Part shown: positions 39,890-48,147 of the stretch, piece after piece
How positions within the stretch are numbered: position 1 is the first letter of the stretch
How the letters are laid out: each line of letters opens with the position of its first letter
Virus record (IMG/VR): IMGVR_UViG_3300042876_000250
Location: 1 to 64,000 of that record
From: a virus
DNA length: 64,000 bases
Strand: one strand, 5' to 3'
The notes under the pieces: generated by a model
What the model saw: only the letters and a program-made list of their open reading frames with translations
What the model was told of the DNA's origin: nothing
The model's database searches: none
Program-made: the position numbers and the translations under genes

Positions 39890-42815
39890 CTATCTCGGCC
39901 GTGCGGCGGCTGATGTGCATGACGTTGACGCGCATGACGGGGCCGTTGGTGCCCTGCATCATGTTTTTCTTGCAGTAGGTCACGCGGAACTGCTTCTCAA
40001 GCTGCGCCTTGAAGTCCGCGTACCCGTAGCTCATGGACACGCAGTGCTGGCGCAGTAGCTGCTCCTCGATGAACATCTCGGTGTAGCCCTCTTGGATCGT
40101 GTCGCGCTCGATGCGGCCCAGCACCCGCGTACGGGTGATCGACTTGTCCACCGTCTCGCCACTGCCCCACGACGCCAGGATGCCACGGCCCTCGGCTTTG
40201 ACCACGGCAACGAAGCCGCCGTAGTTGTCCCGGGTGTAGGCGTTGAGCACGTCCTCGGCCGAGCGCACGGCGCGGCGCATCACGCCACGACCACGGATGA
40301 CCAACTCCTTGAGCGCCCCCATGATGCCCTTGACCGGCACCGCCAGGATGTCGGCGTACCTGGGGCCCATCAAGATGCCAGCGGCGATGATGACGGTGCA
40401 CCCCGTGTGCCAGTAGCGCTCGTCGTCGGTGAAGCTGAACTCCTCCTTCAGACGCTCGTGGACATCACGCACCACCTGGGCGGCAGTGTCTTGGTTGCGT
40501 ACCAGCCAGCGCACCCACTTCTCTCCGGCAACGCCGTAGTGGTCTTTGATCTTGCGCAGCACCGCCCGTTCCTCGTCCGTCCACTGGAGCGGTTGGGTGG
40601 GCGTCCACTCCAGCATGCGCAGCAGCTCGCCGTTCGATGAGTGCTTCCTGGCCCCCGACATGTAGTCGGTCAGGTGCGTGTTGGAGGTCATCGTGCAGGT
40701 CAGCTTCCAGACCGAGTTGTTCACCCGCTCCCGGTTCGCGCCCGACTCCATGCGCTCCTTGCCCTGGCCCTCGGACACGTCGAAGATGAAGGCCGGTGCC
40801 CACTCAAAGTCCTCCCGCGCTTTGGCCGTGATCTCGTCGATCAGCAGCGGCAGCGAGTTCAGCAGGCCAGCCCTTTGCTGCATTGCAACAGGAGACGTGC
40901 CCTTGCCGGTGCGGTAGCGCAGGGGGTGCCCCCAGACGCCAGCCTTGAACGACAGCGCCAGCGACTTGCCGGTGCCCGACTCGGTTGAGCCGATGTGCCA
41001 GACGAAGCCCTCGTAGTCCGTGAAGTGCATCAGCGGGCAGCCGAACGAGTCCACCATGAGCGCCAGCATCGTGTAGTTCTTGCGCTGGATGACCAGTTGC
41101 CACGGCTGCCGCCATTCCTCGATGTTGCCTTTGCCCATGGTGCGGGCGTTGATGTTCTCCAGCCCAGGCATCGGCACCGAAATCTCGCGCCCGTCACGGG
41201 TGAACACCCGGTAGTTGTAGACGAAGCTGCCGTCCTTCTGCCAGCCACACTGCTGGGGGATCAACACCGCGCGCTTGCTCGTGGACGCCTCCTCGACAGC
41301 CGCCCGCACGTAGTCGAACAGGTTGTTGTCGTTGTTCTTGCCGAAGCTGGCAATCACGTTCTGGCTGGCCAAGAACTTCACCGTCTCGTCCTTGCTGACG
41401 ACCGCCTTGGTGGGCATGGTGATATTTTTCGGGCCATCGGGACGCAGCGCCACGAGGTGGGCGAGGTAGTCGTTCTCCTGCTCAAGGATGTCTACGACAA
41501 ACAAGTCGTACGGAAGAACTTGCACCTGCTTCTTGGTCTTCGTGCCGTCATCGTCCTCGACCATCTTGGTGCAGTAGATGCCGCCGTTCTGGCCGTAGCT
41601 GAACCCCTTGGGCGGTTGGGGCCGCTTGATGACCTGATGGGGGGTCTGCCCGGCCACGCCGTCCAGCTCCAGCTCCTCGGCGTCCAGCCCGTCAAACTCG
41701 GACTCGTCGAGCATGGACATGGGCGTGGCCTCGGACAGGGGCGCTATGGGGATGATCTTCTCGGTGTCGTCGGTCTTGATCTCCCGGCCGAACACCAGGG
41801 GGTTGGTGATCTTGCCGAAGTGCGGGCAGTTGCCGCAGATGCCGGGGTTCTCGCTATCCATCTTCGTGCACGGATAGGGGCCCTTGATCTCGGCCAGCTT
41901 CTGGTTCATGCGCTGCTCGGAGTACGGGTGCAGATCGCTGAGCCAGGGGGCCCAGGCGTCCACGTCCTCGCACACCTTCGTCCATGACAGCAGCCCGCGC
42001 CAGATCGGCTCCAGCCCATCTTCGCTGGGGTTGTCGATGTACGCCTTGAGCTGTCCGCAGCCGGTGCCCGCCACCGTGCGGTCGTAGATGTTCTCAAACA
42101 GCGTCACGCTGTTCTGGAGCAGCTTGATCTGCGTTGCCCCCTTGGACTTGTTGGGCCGCACGCCCTCCAGAGGAGCCACTACCTTGACTTGGTACTCGGG
42201 GCGCAGCACCGCCTCGATGGCGGTCTTGATGGCATCAAGCGTGAAAGTGTCCCCAGCGTTGAGGAACTTGACCTCTCGGGGCGTGCCGTACTTCTTCTTG
42301 TGGTTGCGCGTGCCAGGAACCCGCAGAACGCGTGAGGCGTCAGCCGTCACGGTCATGTCGATGCGCAGTCCCTCCTGCTTGCACAGACGCTTGAAGTTCT
42401 CGGCCACCGGCCGCCACACAGCAGGCTCGACCTCGGCCGTAAGCGGCCAGTAAACATGCAGCCCGCCGCCAGAGCCGACGAACCAGGGACGACCCAGCGC
42501 GTCCAGACCAGTTTTTGCCAAGAAGTTTTGGAGTTCGGCTGCTGCCGCTTTCTTCGTGGCGTACCCGTCCATGTCAATGAAGAAGGACTTCAGGCACTGG
42601 GCGTTGTCAGCCTCGCGGCTGCCCTTCTTCTTAAACGTGCCCAGGGCAAAGTAGATGTCGCAGTCTTTGGCTTTCCACCCGTCGATGGCGGGGATCAGGT
42701 TCTGTAGCTCCTCCTCATACCTGTGCTCCTTTGTTGTTGTGCTGAGTTCTGCCGCGCAGTAGTACCCGTTTCCCGGGGACGGCAGGACAGCCGCCAAGAA
42801 ATCCAGCGGTTCCAT
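39849..42815 (-). CDS. Primase-polymerase / helicase fusion, 988 aa
   Basis: The N-terminal part looks like an archaeo-eukaryotic primase: FFIDMDG with the acidic pair near residues 81-83, GGGLHVYWPL near 124, and VPGTRNHKKKYGTPREV. A Cys cluster (GICGNCPH) sits in the linker. The C-terminal half is a DUF927-like helicase with Walker A GSTESGTGKS (about 606-615) and Walker B LLIDEIT. One protein would therefore prime and unwind at the fork, in place of a separate DnaG and DnaB. It lies at the end of the replication operon. Confidence 0.85.
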   Translation of the reverse strand: MEPLDFLAAVLPSPGNGYYCAAELSTTTKEHRYEEELQNLIPAIDGWKAKDCDIYFALGTFKKKGSREADNAQCLKSFFIDMDGYATKKAAAAELQNFLAKTGLDALGRPWFVGSGGGLHVYWPLTAEVEPAVWRPVAENFKRLCKQEGLRIDMTVTADASRVLRVPGTRNHKKKYGTPREVKFLNAGDTFTLDAIKTAIEAVLRPEYQVKVVAPLEGVRPNKSKGATQIKLLQNSVTLFENIYDRTVAGTGCGQLKAYIDNPSEDGLEPIWRGLLSWTKVCEDVDAWAPWLSDLHPYSEQRMNQKLAEIKGPYPCTKMDSENPGICGNCPHFGKITNPLVFGREIKTDDTEKIIPIAPLSEATPMSMLDESEFDGLDAEELELDGVAGQTPHQVIKRPQPPKGFSYGQNGGIYCTKMVEDDDGTKTKKQVQVLPYDLFVVDILEQENDYLAHLVALRPDGPKNITMPTKAVVSKDETVKFLASQNVIASFGKNNDNNLFDYVRAAVEEASTSKRAVLIPQQCGWQKDGSFVYNYRVFTRDGREISVPMPGLENINARTMGKGNIEEWRQPWQLVIQRKNYTMLALMVDSFGCPLMHFTDYEGFVWHIGSTESGTGKSLALSFKAGVWGHPLRYRTGKGTSPVAMQQRAGLLNSLPLLIDEITAKAREDFEWAPAFIFDVSEGQGKERMESGANRERVNNSVWKLTCTMTSNTHLTDYMSGARKHSSNGELLRMLEWTPTQPLQWTDEERAVLRKIKDHYGVAGEKWVRWLVRNQDTAAQVVRDVHERLKEEFSFTDDERYWHTGCTVIIAAGILMGPRYADILAVPVKGIMGALKELVIRGRGVMRRAVRSAEDVLNAYTRDNYGGFVAVVKAEGRGILASWGSGETVDKSITRTRVLGRIERDTIQEGYTEMFIEEQLLRQHCVSMSYGYADFKAQLEKQFRVTYCKKNMMQGTNGPVMRVNVMHISRRTAEIDEADLPLVEAQAG

Positions 42816-42833
42816 TCGAGTCCTTGGGGTGGG

Positions 42834-42974
42834 TTACTTGTTGTCGTCCAGCAGCCGCGCAAAGCGCTCAACGAGTTCTTGCACCCACTCCGCAGGCACC
42901 TTGTCGAACCCATAGATATACATATAACGAAGCAGTTCGTTATCACTCAGGGTTGATGGTCGAATGCCTTGCAT
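42834..42974 (-). CDS. Small hypothetical protein, 46 aa
   Basis: Forty-six residues starting MQGIRPSTLSDNELLRYM and ending WVQELVERFARLLDDNK, with TGGAGGAAAGC before the ATG, a strong ribosome site. It overlaps the end of the XRE-type gene by 28 bp and precedes the PrimPol gene by 18 bp. The helical protein resembles short unknown proteins in replication regions of other phages. Confidence 0.65.
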   Translation of the reverse strand: MQGIRPSTLSDNELLRYMYIYGFDKVPAEWVQELVERFARLLDDNK

Positions 42975-43225
42975 GCTTTCCTCCAGGCGTCGTCGGCTGT
43001 GGCCGAAGACCGCAAAATGGTTAAGAGATTGGTGACGGCTGGCCTGTACGCGCCGAAGACTTCCCCGCCCGCGAACCAGTTGTAGACGGTCTGGCGGGTA
43101 GCGCCGGTCAGCTTTGAGATTTTCGTCACGGGGAAGTCTAGGTGAACTGCCCAGCGCCCAAGCTGATTGCCCAGCGTCTTGGGTGCCTTCTTCACCGTGT
43201 CGATTGTTTGAGTTGAGTACGCCAT
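42947..43225 (-). CDS. XRE-family helix-turn-helix regulator, 92 aa
   Basis: A small DNA-binding protein. The helix-turn-helix is visible as ISKLTGATRQTVYNWFAGG, in which TRQTVYNW is the recognition helix. The N-terminus (MAYSTQTIDTVKKAPK) is basic. It may control early or late promoters, with the inverted repeat at 1630-1652 or the GCTGACA palindromes as possible targets; this link is speculation. The ribosome site is weak, suggesting low expression. It lies between the SSB and PrimPol genes rather than in a lysogeny module. Confidence 0.8.
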   Translation of the reverse strand: MAYSTQTIDTVKKAPKTLGNQLGRWAVHLDFPVTKISKLTGATRQTVYNWFAGGEVFGAYRPAVTNLLTILRSSATADDAWRKACKAFDHQP

Positions 43226-43294
43226 GGTATAGGTGGGGAGGGGGCCCGGGTCGTCGGCCCGGGTGAAGGGTGACGCACCCCCTCCCCGAACTCC

Positions 43295-44251
43295 TTACTC
43301 GTCGTCCCAGTCGTCAACCATGGAGGCGAGGTTGGCCTTGGCAGCGGGCACCGCGCTGGGCTTCTTCTCCTCCTTGCGCACCACCGGCTCGTCGGGCTCC
43401 TCGGCAACCGGCTCGGCCTTGGCCTTCTTGGCCTTGGGCGGCGGGGGCGGGGCCTCGTCTTCCTCGGCCTCCACCTTGGCGGCAGCGCGCGGCTTCACGC
43501 CTTCCAGGGGAGCGGCAACCTGCGGGGCATCCATCTTGGCCACGGTCATCGTCACGGCCTTGGTGGCGTCGTCGCTCTTGCCCTGCTTCTGGCACTCGGC
43601 GTACTCGTCGTCGGTCAGGTAGCGCATGGCCTTGAAGTACAGCTTGGGGCTCTCGCTCTTGGTGTCGAACTTCAGGCGCGTGACCACATCGGAGGGGTCA
43701 ACATTCTGCGCGGCCAACCAGCGGGCGTAGGCTTGCAGAGGGCGGTTCTCACCATCTTCTTTGCCGAAGATGCTGGTGGCAGGCAGCGCCAGTTGCAGCA
43801 CGTCGCCTTCGACGTTGTTGGCCAGCACCACAGCAAGACGTTGCTGGTAGCGGCAGGCGCGGCTGTTGCCCTGGCCCGAGCCTGCGATGTTCTGCGGGCA
43901 CTCGCTGCACTTGACCGACTGGCGGTTGGCGCTGTCGGGGCTGGAGGTCTCGCCGTCGGCAGACCAGCAATCGGGCGCTGCACCCGTGGCGTCCTTGTCG
44001 AACTTCTTCATGTAGAACACGCGGTTCACGGTGGGCGCGGCCTTGACGATCACCACGTCCAGATGGCGGTCTTCGATGGAGGCCACCTCTTTGCCAGCGG
44101 ACATCAGGCGGAACACGCCGCCCTTGATCGAGATGCGCTTGCCGCCGCCCACACCGCCACCGGCCAGGGCCTTGGCAATGTCGGTCAGGCCTTCACGGCG
44201 CTTGACGAAATCCGGCACTTGGCCGGGGTTGAAAACAGCTACGTTGCTCAT
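43295..44251 (-). CDS. Single-stranded DNA-binding protein (probable), 318 aa
   Basis: Residues 1-220 form a compact domain with a metal-binding Cys set (SVKCSECPQNIAGSG and RACRYQQRLAVV), the kind seen in phage SSB-like proteins. A long linker follows, rich in Lys, Pro, Ala and Glu (PPPPPKAKKAKAEPVAEE), and the chain ends MVDDWDDE, an acidic tip such as SSB and T7 gp2.5 use to recruit partners. It follows the polymerase and helicase genes in the replication arm. The family name is from features, not from a search. Confidence 0.7.
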   Translation of the reverse strand: MSNVAVFNPGQVPDFVKRREGLTDIAKALAGGGVGGGKRISIKGGVFRLMSAGKEVASIEDRHLDVVIVKAAPTVNRVFYMKKFDKDATGAAPDCWSADGETSSPDSANRQSVKCSECPQNIAGSGQGNSRACRYQQRLAVVLANNVEGDVLQLALPATSIFGKEDGENRPLQAYARWLAAQNVDPSDVVTRLKFDTKSESPKLYFKAMRYLTDDEYAECQKQGKSDDATKAVTMTVAKMDAPQVAAPLEGVKPRAAAKVEAEEDEAPPPPPKAKKAKAEPVAEEPDEPVVRKEEKKPSAVPAAKANLASMVDDWDDE

Positions 44252-44263
44252 TTGACTTTCTCC

Positions 44264-44725
44264 TTACTGAGTGGGTTTGCGAACAGAAATCTGGTACTCG
44301 GTCGTCGAGTTCATGCCGGGAGGCAGGACGCCGGGGTTGTCCTTGAGGAACGTCGCCATGTTCGTCTGGGCAATACGTTTCTCCAAAAGGTCAAGGGCGT
44401 CATGTTCCTTGATGAACTCTTTGAAAGAGTCCCAGTCCTGGGTTTGGTAGCGCGTCTTGGTGGAGAGCACCACGGTGCCGTTGGCGGTACGCACAGAGTT
44501 GATGCCCAGCACGAGCATCTGATCCTTCAGCGCGTTCTTCACAGCTTCCTGCTGGCGCTTGACCTCTGCAACAGCGGTGTCGTATTCAGTCGTGAGTTCC
44601 TGAATCTTCGCCGCCATCTTGCGGTAGACCTTGGCCAGCTTGTCCATGGGGATCGCGGCCAGCGCAGCAGCTTCTGCTTCGTCGTTCTGAGCCGGGGGCG
44701 GCTCCTCGTCATCAATGTCGTGCAT
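44264..44725 (-). CDS. Conserved replication-region protein, 153 aa
   Basis: The start is set at the ATG after CAAGGAGCAAAA, giving MHDIDDEEPPPAQND. A disordered acidic N-terminus precedes a long helix (KLAKVYRKMAAKIQEL; AVAEVKRQQEAVKNALK) and a beta section (SVRTANGTVVLSTKTRY). The C-terminus (NPGVLPPGMNSTTEYQISV) is of a type I have seen beside SSB genes in short-tailed phages. Function not known; an SSB or nuclease partner is possible. Confidence 0.7.
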   Translation of the reverse strand: MHDIDDEEPPPAQNDEAEAAALAAIPMDKLAKVYRKMAAKIQELTTEYDTAVAEVKRQQEAVKNALKDQMLVLGINSVRTANGTVVLSTKTRYQTQDWDSFKEFIKEHDALDLLEKRIAQTNMATFLKDNPGVLPPGMNSTTEYQISVRKPTQ

Positions 44726-44794
44726 TTTTGCTCCTTGTTGTTTGTCTAAGGTTGGACATGTTACTCGGTTTTTGTGGTCGTGCAATAGCCTCCT

Positions 44795-46357
44795 TCAAAA
44801 ATTTTTGATTTCGCTGTCAAACAGGCCAACCAGCAGCGCGTGGTCGCTGACTTTGGTATCCATGGCCTTGAACAGCTTGCGCTCAATCGGGCTTGACTGG
44901 ATGTGGTACACCGTGACCTTATCGGCGTCTTGACCTTTGCGGTCTGCTCGTGCTATGCACTGCGTGTACATCTCCACCGACATGAGCGGGCCATAGAACA
45001 CCACCGTGTCGGCAGCGGTCAGCGTGATACCGTGCGCCGTGGCCTGGGGCTGCATGACCAGCACGCGGATGTTGGGCGTGGTCTGGAAGTCGTTGATGAT
45101 CTTGCCGCGCTTTGTTGCGGTGACATCGCCGTGGATGGTGTCCACGCCCACGCCTTGCTTCTGGAGGTGCGTGACGATGGTGTCGATGCTGGAGCGGTAC
45201 AGCGCGAAGATGATGACCTTGCGGTCGGTCTCCTCCAGAATCTCATCCAGCACGTTCAGGCGCGGCGCTGCGTCGAACTCCACCACCTCCTTGTCGTCGG
45301 TGTATGCTGCACCGCAAGAAATCTGGAGCAACTTGTTGACAGCAACTCCAGCGTTGACTGCGCTGATGGTCTCGCCCGCAGCGCGCACCAGCATCTGCTC
45401 CTTGAGCAGCTTGTAGTACTTGTTCTGCTGGGCCGTCATCGGCACCTCACGCGTGACCGTCACGACCGGGGGCAGGTCGAGACACTGGGCCTTGGTAAAC
45501 CGGATAGCCGGTTGGAGCGCCGCGTAGACGGTGGCGGTGGCGTCGGCCTTGGGGGCCCACTTGAACATGCTGATCTTGTTCATCACCTTGTCGCGCCATG
45601 CGGTCTGGAACTTGGGCACACCGCCCGGGTTCACCAGCTTGGCCAAGCCGTACGCATCAACAGGCGACTGCGAAGCAGGCGTGCCCGTCATCATCCACAG
45701 GTAGGTCTCGGGCTTGATGATCGACGCCAGGGCCTTCCAGCGCCGCGTGCTCGGGTTCTTGTACGCGTTGGCTTCATCGACGATGACCAGATCGAAGCGC
45801 CCATCGTTCACAACTTCTTGTGCAATGAGGTTCAGGCCGTCATAGTTGGTGATGACGATCTCGTAGTCCTTCTGAATCATCTCGATGCGCCGTGATGCCT
45901 GCGCATGGTGGGCGATGACAGCAGAGCGGTGAATGATTGACTTGTTGATGTCCTCCATCCACGCTGACTGCATGATCGACAGCGGGCACAGGATCAACAC
46001 CCTGCGCACGTCTCCCCGCTTCATGAGGTAGTCGGCTGCCCACAGCGCTGAGAGCGTCTTGCCGGTGCCCGGGTCATTAAAGCAGAACGAGCGCCGGTAA
46101 AGCGTGAGGAAGGATGCAGTCTCAATCTGGTGCTGCATCGGCTTGAAGCGGCCGGGCCAGTCATAGCGCTTGACGATGGGGCTTGGCGCGTTCTTCACGC
46201 CCAGGTTGCGCAGCACCCTCGTCTCATCCAGGCCCCAGTACACCGCCACTTCGTAGGTGCCGTTGTCCTCGGAGAGAACTTTGTGTTTGGGAATGACTGC
46301 GTACTTGCCGGGGTTGCGCGTACGCAGCACCAGCGCCTTGTTGTCAACGATCTGCAT
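44795..46357 (-). CDS. SNF2-family (SF2) DNA helicase/translocase, 520 aa
   Basis: The start is at the ATG after ATAAGGAGAACC. Motif I is FNDPGTGKTLSALWAA; motif Ia is RRVLILCPLSIMQSAW; motif II is LVIVDEANAYKN (DEAN); motif III is WMMTGTPASQSPVDAYG; later motifs lie in KVIIFALYRSSIDTIV, and YTQCIARADRKGQDADKV is the SNF2 motif VI. It would move along double-stranded DNA, remodel protein-DNA complexes or aid recombination. Similar phage proteins lie in replication clusters, as here between SSB and nuclease genes. Confidence 0.9.
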   Translation of the reverse strand: MQIVDNKALVLRTRNPGKYAVIPKHKVLSEDNGTYEVAVYWGLDETRVLRNLGVKNAPSPIVKRYDWPGRFKPMQHQIETASFLTLYRRSFCFNDPGTGKTLSALWAADYLMKRGDVRRVLILCPLSIMQSAWMEDINKSIIHRSAVIAHHAQASRRIEMIQKDYEIVITNYDGLNLIAQEVVNDGRFDLVIVDEANAYKNPSTRRWKALASIIKPETYLWMMTGTPASQSPVDAYGLAKLVNPGGVPKFQTAWRDKVMNKISMFKWAPKADATATVYAALQPAIRFTKAQCLDLPPVVTVTREVPMTAQQNKYYKLLKEQMLVRAAGETISAVNAGVAVNKLLQISCGAAYTDDKEVVEFDAAPRLNVLDEILEETDRKVIIFALYRSSIDTIVTHLQKQGVGVDTIHGDVTATKRGKIINDFQTTPNIRVLVMQPQATAHGITLTAADTVVFYGPLMSVEMYTQCIARADRKGQDADKVTVYHIQSSPIERKLFKAMDTKVSDHALLVGLFDSEIKNF

Positions 46358-46365
46358 GGTTCTCC

Positions 46366-46722
46366 TTATTCTGGCCTTCTGCAAACAAACCGTGCCCGGT
46401 CGGTAAGGAAGTGCACCTCAAGCTCACTCATGGTTTTCAAACGCTTGTAGACGCGTCCGTAGAACACGTCCTCCATGACCTGATCCAAGTCCACCCAAGC
46501 GTTGCCATAACGTGTTACCCAGAGGTCGATGAGCGTCTCGACCTTGGCATTGAAGACATCACTGTTCATGTCCTCCATGTTGATCCTCGGCACGGCGTCA
46601 GGCGTCTGCGGGCGAACCCTGTTTGATGCGCTGAGGGTGTTAATGGCGCTGGCGGCGTCGGCGGTGTACACGTAGCCACCAGCAGGCAGTGGCTGCGGCA
46701 ACATGGTGTTTGTAGTCAGCAT
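46366..46722 (-). CDS. Hypothetical protein, 118 aa
   Basis: The frame stays open upstream, but the real start is probably the ATG at 46722 (MLTTNTMLPQPLPAGG), two bases after the HNH gene stop. The protein contains AASAINTLSASNRVRPQ and SDVFNAKVETLIDLWVTRY, then VDLDQVMEDVFYGRVYKRL. It is helical at the C-terminus. No family is recognised. It sits between the SNF2 helicase and the HNH gene. Confidence 0.6.
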   Translation of the reverse strand: MLTTNTMLPQPLPAGGYVYTADAASAINTLSASNRVRPQTPDAVPRINMEDMNSDVFNAKVETLIDLWVTRYGNAWVDLDQVMEDVFYGRVYKRLKTMSELEVHFLTDRARFVCRRPE

Positions 46723-46724
46723 TG

Positions 46725-46994
46725 TTATTTCATCGAGTGGTCTTTGTTGCGCTTGAACGACCGATTGGCGCTGGCCGATTTGACCGCGAGGTTGCTGCGC
46801 GTCGTCGTGCCGCCCTTGGACAGGGGCTTCTTGTGGTGCACGTCTTTGCCGTCGCCCTTGTGCACCAGCCCCTCGCGCTCCAGCATGCGCCGCGCCTTGT
46901 TGTTCTCGGCCCTGCGCTTCTTGGCGGTCTCGGTGCCGTTGTAGTTTTCGTACTCCGCTTTGTAGTCGCGGTCTTTTTTGTTTGCGTAAGGCAT
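46725..46994 (-). CDS. HNH endonuclease (small), 89 aa
   Basis: The start is the ATG after TTAAGGAGTTATCAC. An N-terminal basic helix (MPYANKKDRDYKAEYEN) is followed by an HNH finger: DGKDVHHKKPLSKGG with TTTRSNLAVKSASANRSF, giving the His-His and Asn ligands. The size fits small phage HNH proteins that assist terminase or cut DNA. The location in the replication arm rather than next to terminase leaves its role open. Confidence 0.8.
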   Translation of the reverse strand: MPYANKKDRDYKAEYENYNGTETAKKRRAENNKARRMLEREGLVHKGDGKDVHHKKPLSKGGTTTRSNLAVKSASANRSFKRNKDHSMK

Positions 46995-47005
46995 GTGATA
47001 ACTCC

Positions 47006-47263
47006 TTAATGTTTGGGGTTGAACTCGCAACCAGTAACTTGGCACCAGTTGCACAGCGGTGTCTGGGTGGGGTTCCACACACCTGTTTCAAAGCACTGCT
47101 CCAGCCGGGCCGTGCGCTCACGGTACTTCCACCAGATCGCGTCCTTGGCGTCGCGCATCATCTGCATCTTCACCATGGAGTTCTTGACAATGAACATCAG
47201 CGCCGAGTTCACCTTGCGGATGTGCGGGAAGTGCTCGAACACCATCACCGACATCAGCATCAA
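47006..47263 (-). CDS. Cas4/RecB-like nuclease, C-terminal portion (frameshifted)
   Basis: This fragment continues the protein at 47260-47670 in another frame. The natural join gives AWVLDYKTGNDKYPDRDQL then MLMSVMVFEHF, so the catalytic D-x-K strand straddles the break. It ends with PLCNWCQVTGCEF, three Cys spaced as in the iron-sulfur cluster of Cas4/AddB-type nucleases (the fourth Cys is in the N-terminal part). Alone it lacks a plausible start, so it is not likely to be an independent gene. Confidence 0.6.
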   Translation of the reverse strand: MMLMSVMVFEHFPHIRKVNSALMFIVKNSMVKMQMMRDAKDAIWWKYRERTARLEQCFETGVWNPTQTPLCNWCQVTGCEFNPKH

Positions 47264-47670
47264 CTGGTCGCGGTCGGGGTACTTGTCGTTGCCGGTCTTG
47301 TAGTCCAGACCCAGGCGGTCAGGTTCTCGTCGTCCAGAATCAAGAGGTCAGCGATGCCGCGCACCCAGACATCCTTGGCCTTCCACTCCGTGGGCTTGAG
47401 GTCAACAGTCAGCGCCATCTCGTACTCGGCCAGCTTGCGGCCGGGCTTCTTGAGCAGCGCATCGGCCACCTCTTGGAACTGCTTGAACTCAGGCGGCAGC
47501 GGCTTGCCATCACGCACGTAGAACTCCAGCGCTTCGTGCACCCGATTGCCGTAACGCGTTTGCTCCGTCTCTTGGAACGGGTACTTCTTGAGCACCTTGA
47601 CCTCGTGGTAGCGGCGGGCGCAGCCTTCAAAGTCTTTCAGCGAGGAGTGTGACCAAGCGGGTTTTTTCAT
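47260..47670 (-). CDS. Cas4/RecB-like PD-(D/E)XK nuclease, N-terminal portion (frameshifted)
   Basis: The reading begins MKKPAWSHSSLKDFEGC, with ARRYHEVKVLKKYPF, GNRVHEALEFYVRDG (the His motif) and VRGIADLLILDD (the metal-binding Asp). After TAWV the frame runs into nonsense (WTTRPATTST) and stops. One missing base near 47308-47312 would restore LDYKTG and the C-terminal part. Intact, it would be an about 220-residue Fe-S exonuclease for recombination or end processing. It could be an assembly error or a recent inactivation. Confidence 0.65.
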   Translation of the reverse strand: MKKPAWSHSSLKDFEGCARRYHEVKVLKKYPFQETEQTRYGNRVHEALEFYVRDGKPLPPEFKQFQEVADALLKKPGRKLAEYEMALTVDLKPTEWKAKDVWVRGIADLLILDDENLTAWVWTTRPATTSTPTATS

Positions 47671-47888
47671 TCTGATTCGTCGGTGGTGAGAAACTTGGCA
47701 ACGCGTTCAAGCGTTTGGAAAGAGCAGGCGTACGGGCCGTTGATTCTGGACAGCACGTACGTTGGTGGCTCGTCAATAGCGTAAGAGGGGAGCGTCTCCA
47801 GCTCCCAGCCCTTGTACTGCGCCAGCGAGTACATCGCGTCAAAGCTCAGCGGAGTGGATGGCATCGTTGAGTCGCTTGGCAAAGGCAT
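47667..47888 (-). CDS. Hypothetical protein, 73 aa
   Basis: Starts MPLPSDSTMPSTPLSFDA, preceded by CGAGGAGTTCGTGG, and ends by overlapping the nuclease start (ATGA). It contains YSLAQYKGWELETLPSYA and RINGPYACSFQTLERVA. It overlaps the upstream metallopeptidase gene by 50 bp; a start at the second Met (47864) would halve this. No family is recognised. Confidence 0.6.
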   Translation of the reverse strand: MPLPSDSTMPSTPLSFDAMYSLAQYKGWELETLPSYAIDEPPTYVLSRINGPYACSFQTLERVAKFLTTDESE

Positions 47889-48135
47889 CCACGAACTCCT
47901 CGTTGTGCTCCAGCCGGTGCCCCATGTCGCGCAGGATGGCGTGCGTCATCTCGTGCCAGAAGGTGTGCGACTGCTGCTGGGGAGACCTGCGGCGCTGGGT
48001 GAGTTGTGAGTGGGTGCCGACGACGATGCGCTGCTGCTCATAGTCAATGAAGCCGAAGCGGTGCTTGCCGGGAGTCTTGACGACATCGACGGTGTACCTG
48101 CTGCGGCCCACGCTGATGTGTTTGGGAATCATCAT
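47839..48135 (-). CDS. Zinc metallopeptidase-like protein (SprT/ImmA-like), 98 aa
   Basis: Begins MMIPKHISVGRSRYTVDVV, has a beta section (HRFGFIDYEQQRIVVGTHS), and then the zincin motif in SHTFWHEMTHAILRDMGH (H-E-M-T-H). EEFVDAFAKRLNDAIH follows, in which a Glu could be the third ligand. AACTAGGAGAACC precedes the start. Small phage HExxH proteins of this kind may cleave repressors or other host regulators; no substrate can be named. Reading of the motif is firm, the role is not. Confidence 0.75.
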   Translation of the reverse strand: MMIPKHISVGRSRYTVDVVKTPGKHRFGFIDYEQQRIVVGTHSQLTQRRRSPQQQSHTFWHEMTHAILRDMGHRLEHNEEFVDAFAKRLNDAIHSAEL

Positions 48136-48147
48136 TGCTTGGTTCTC

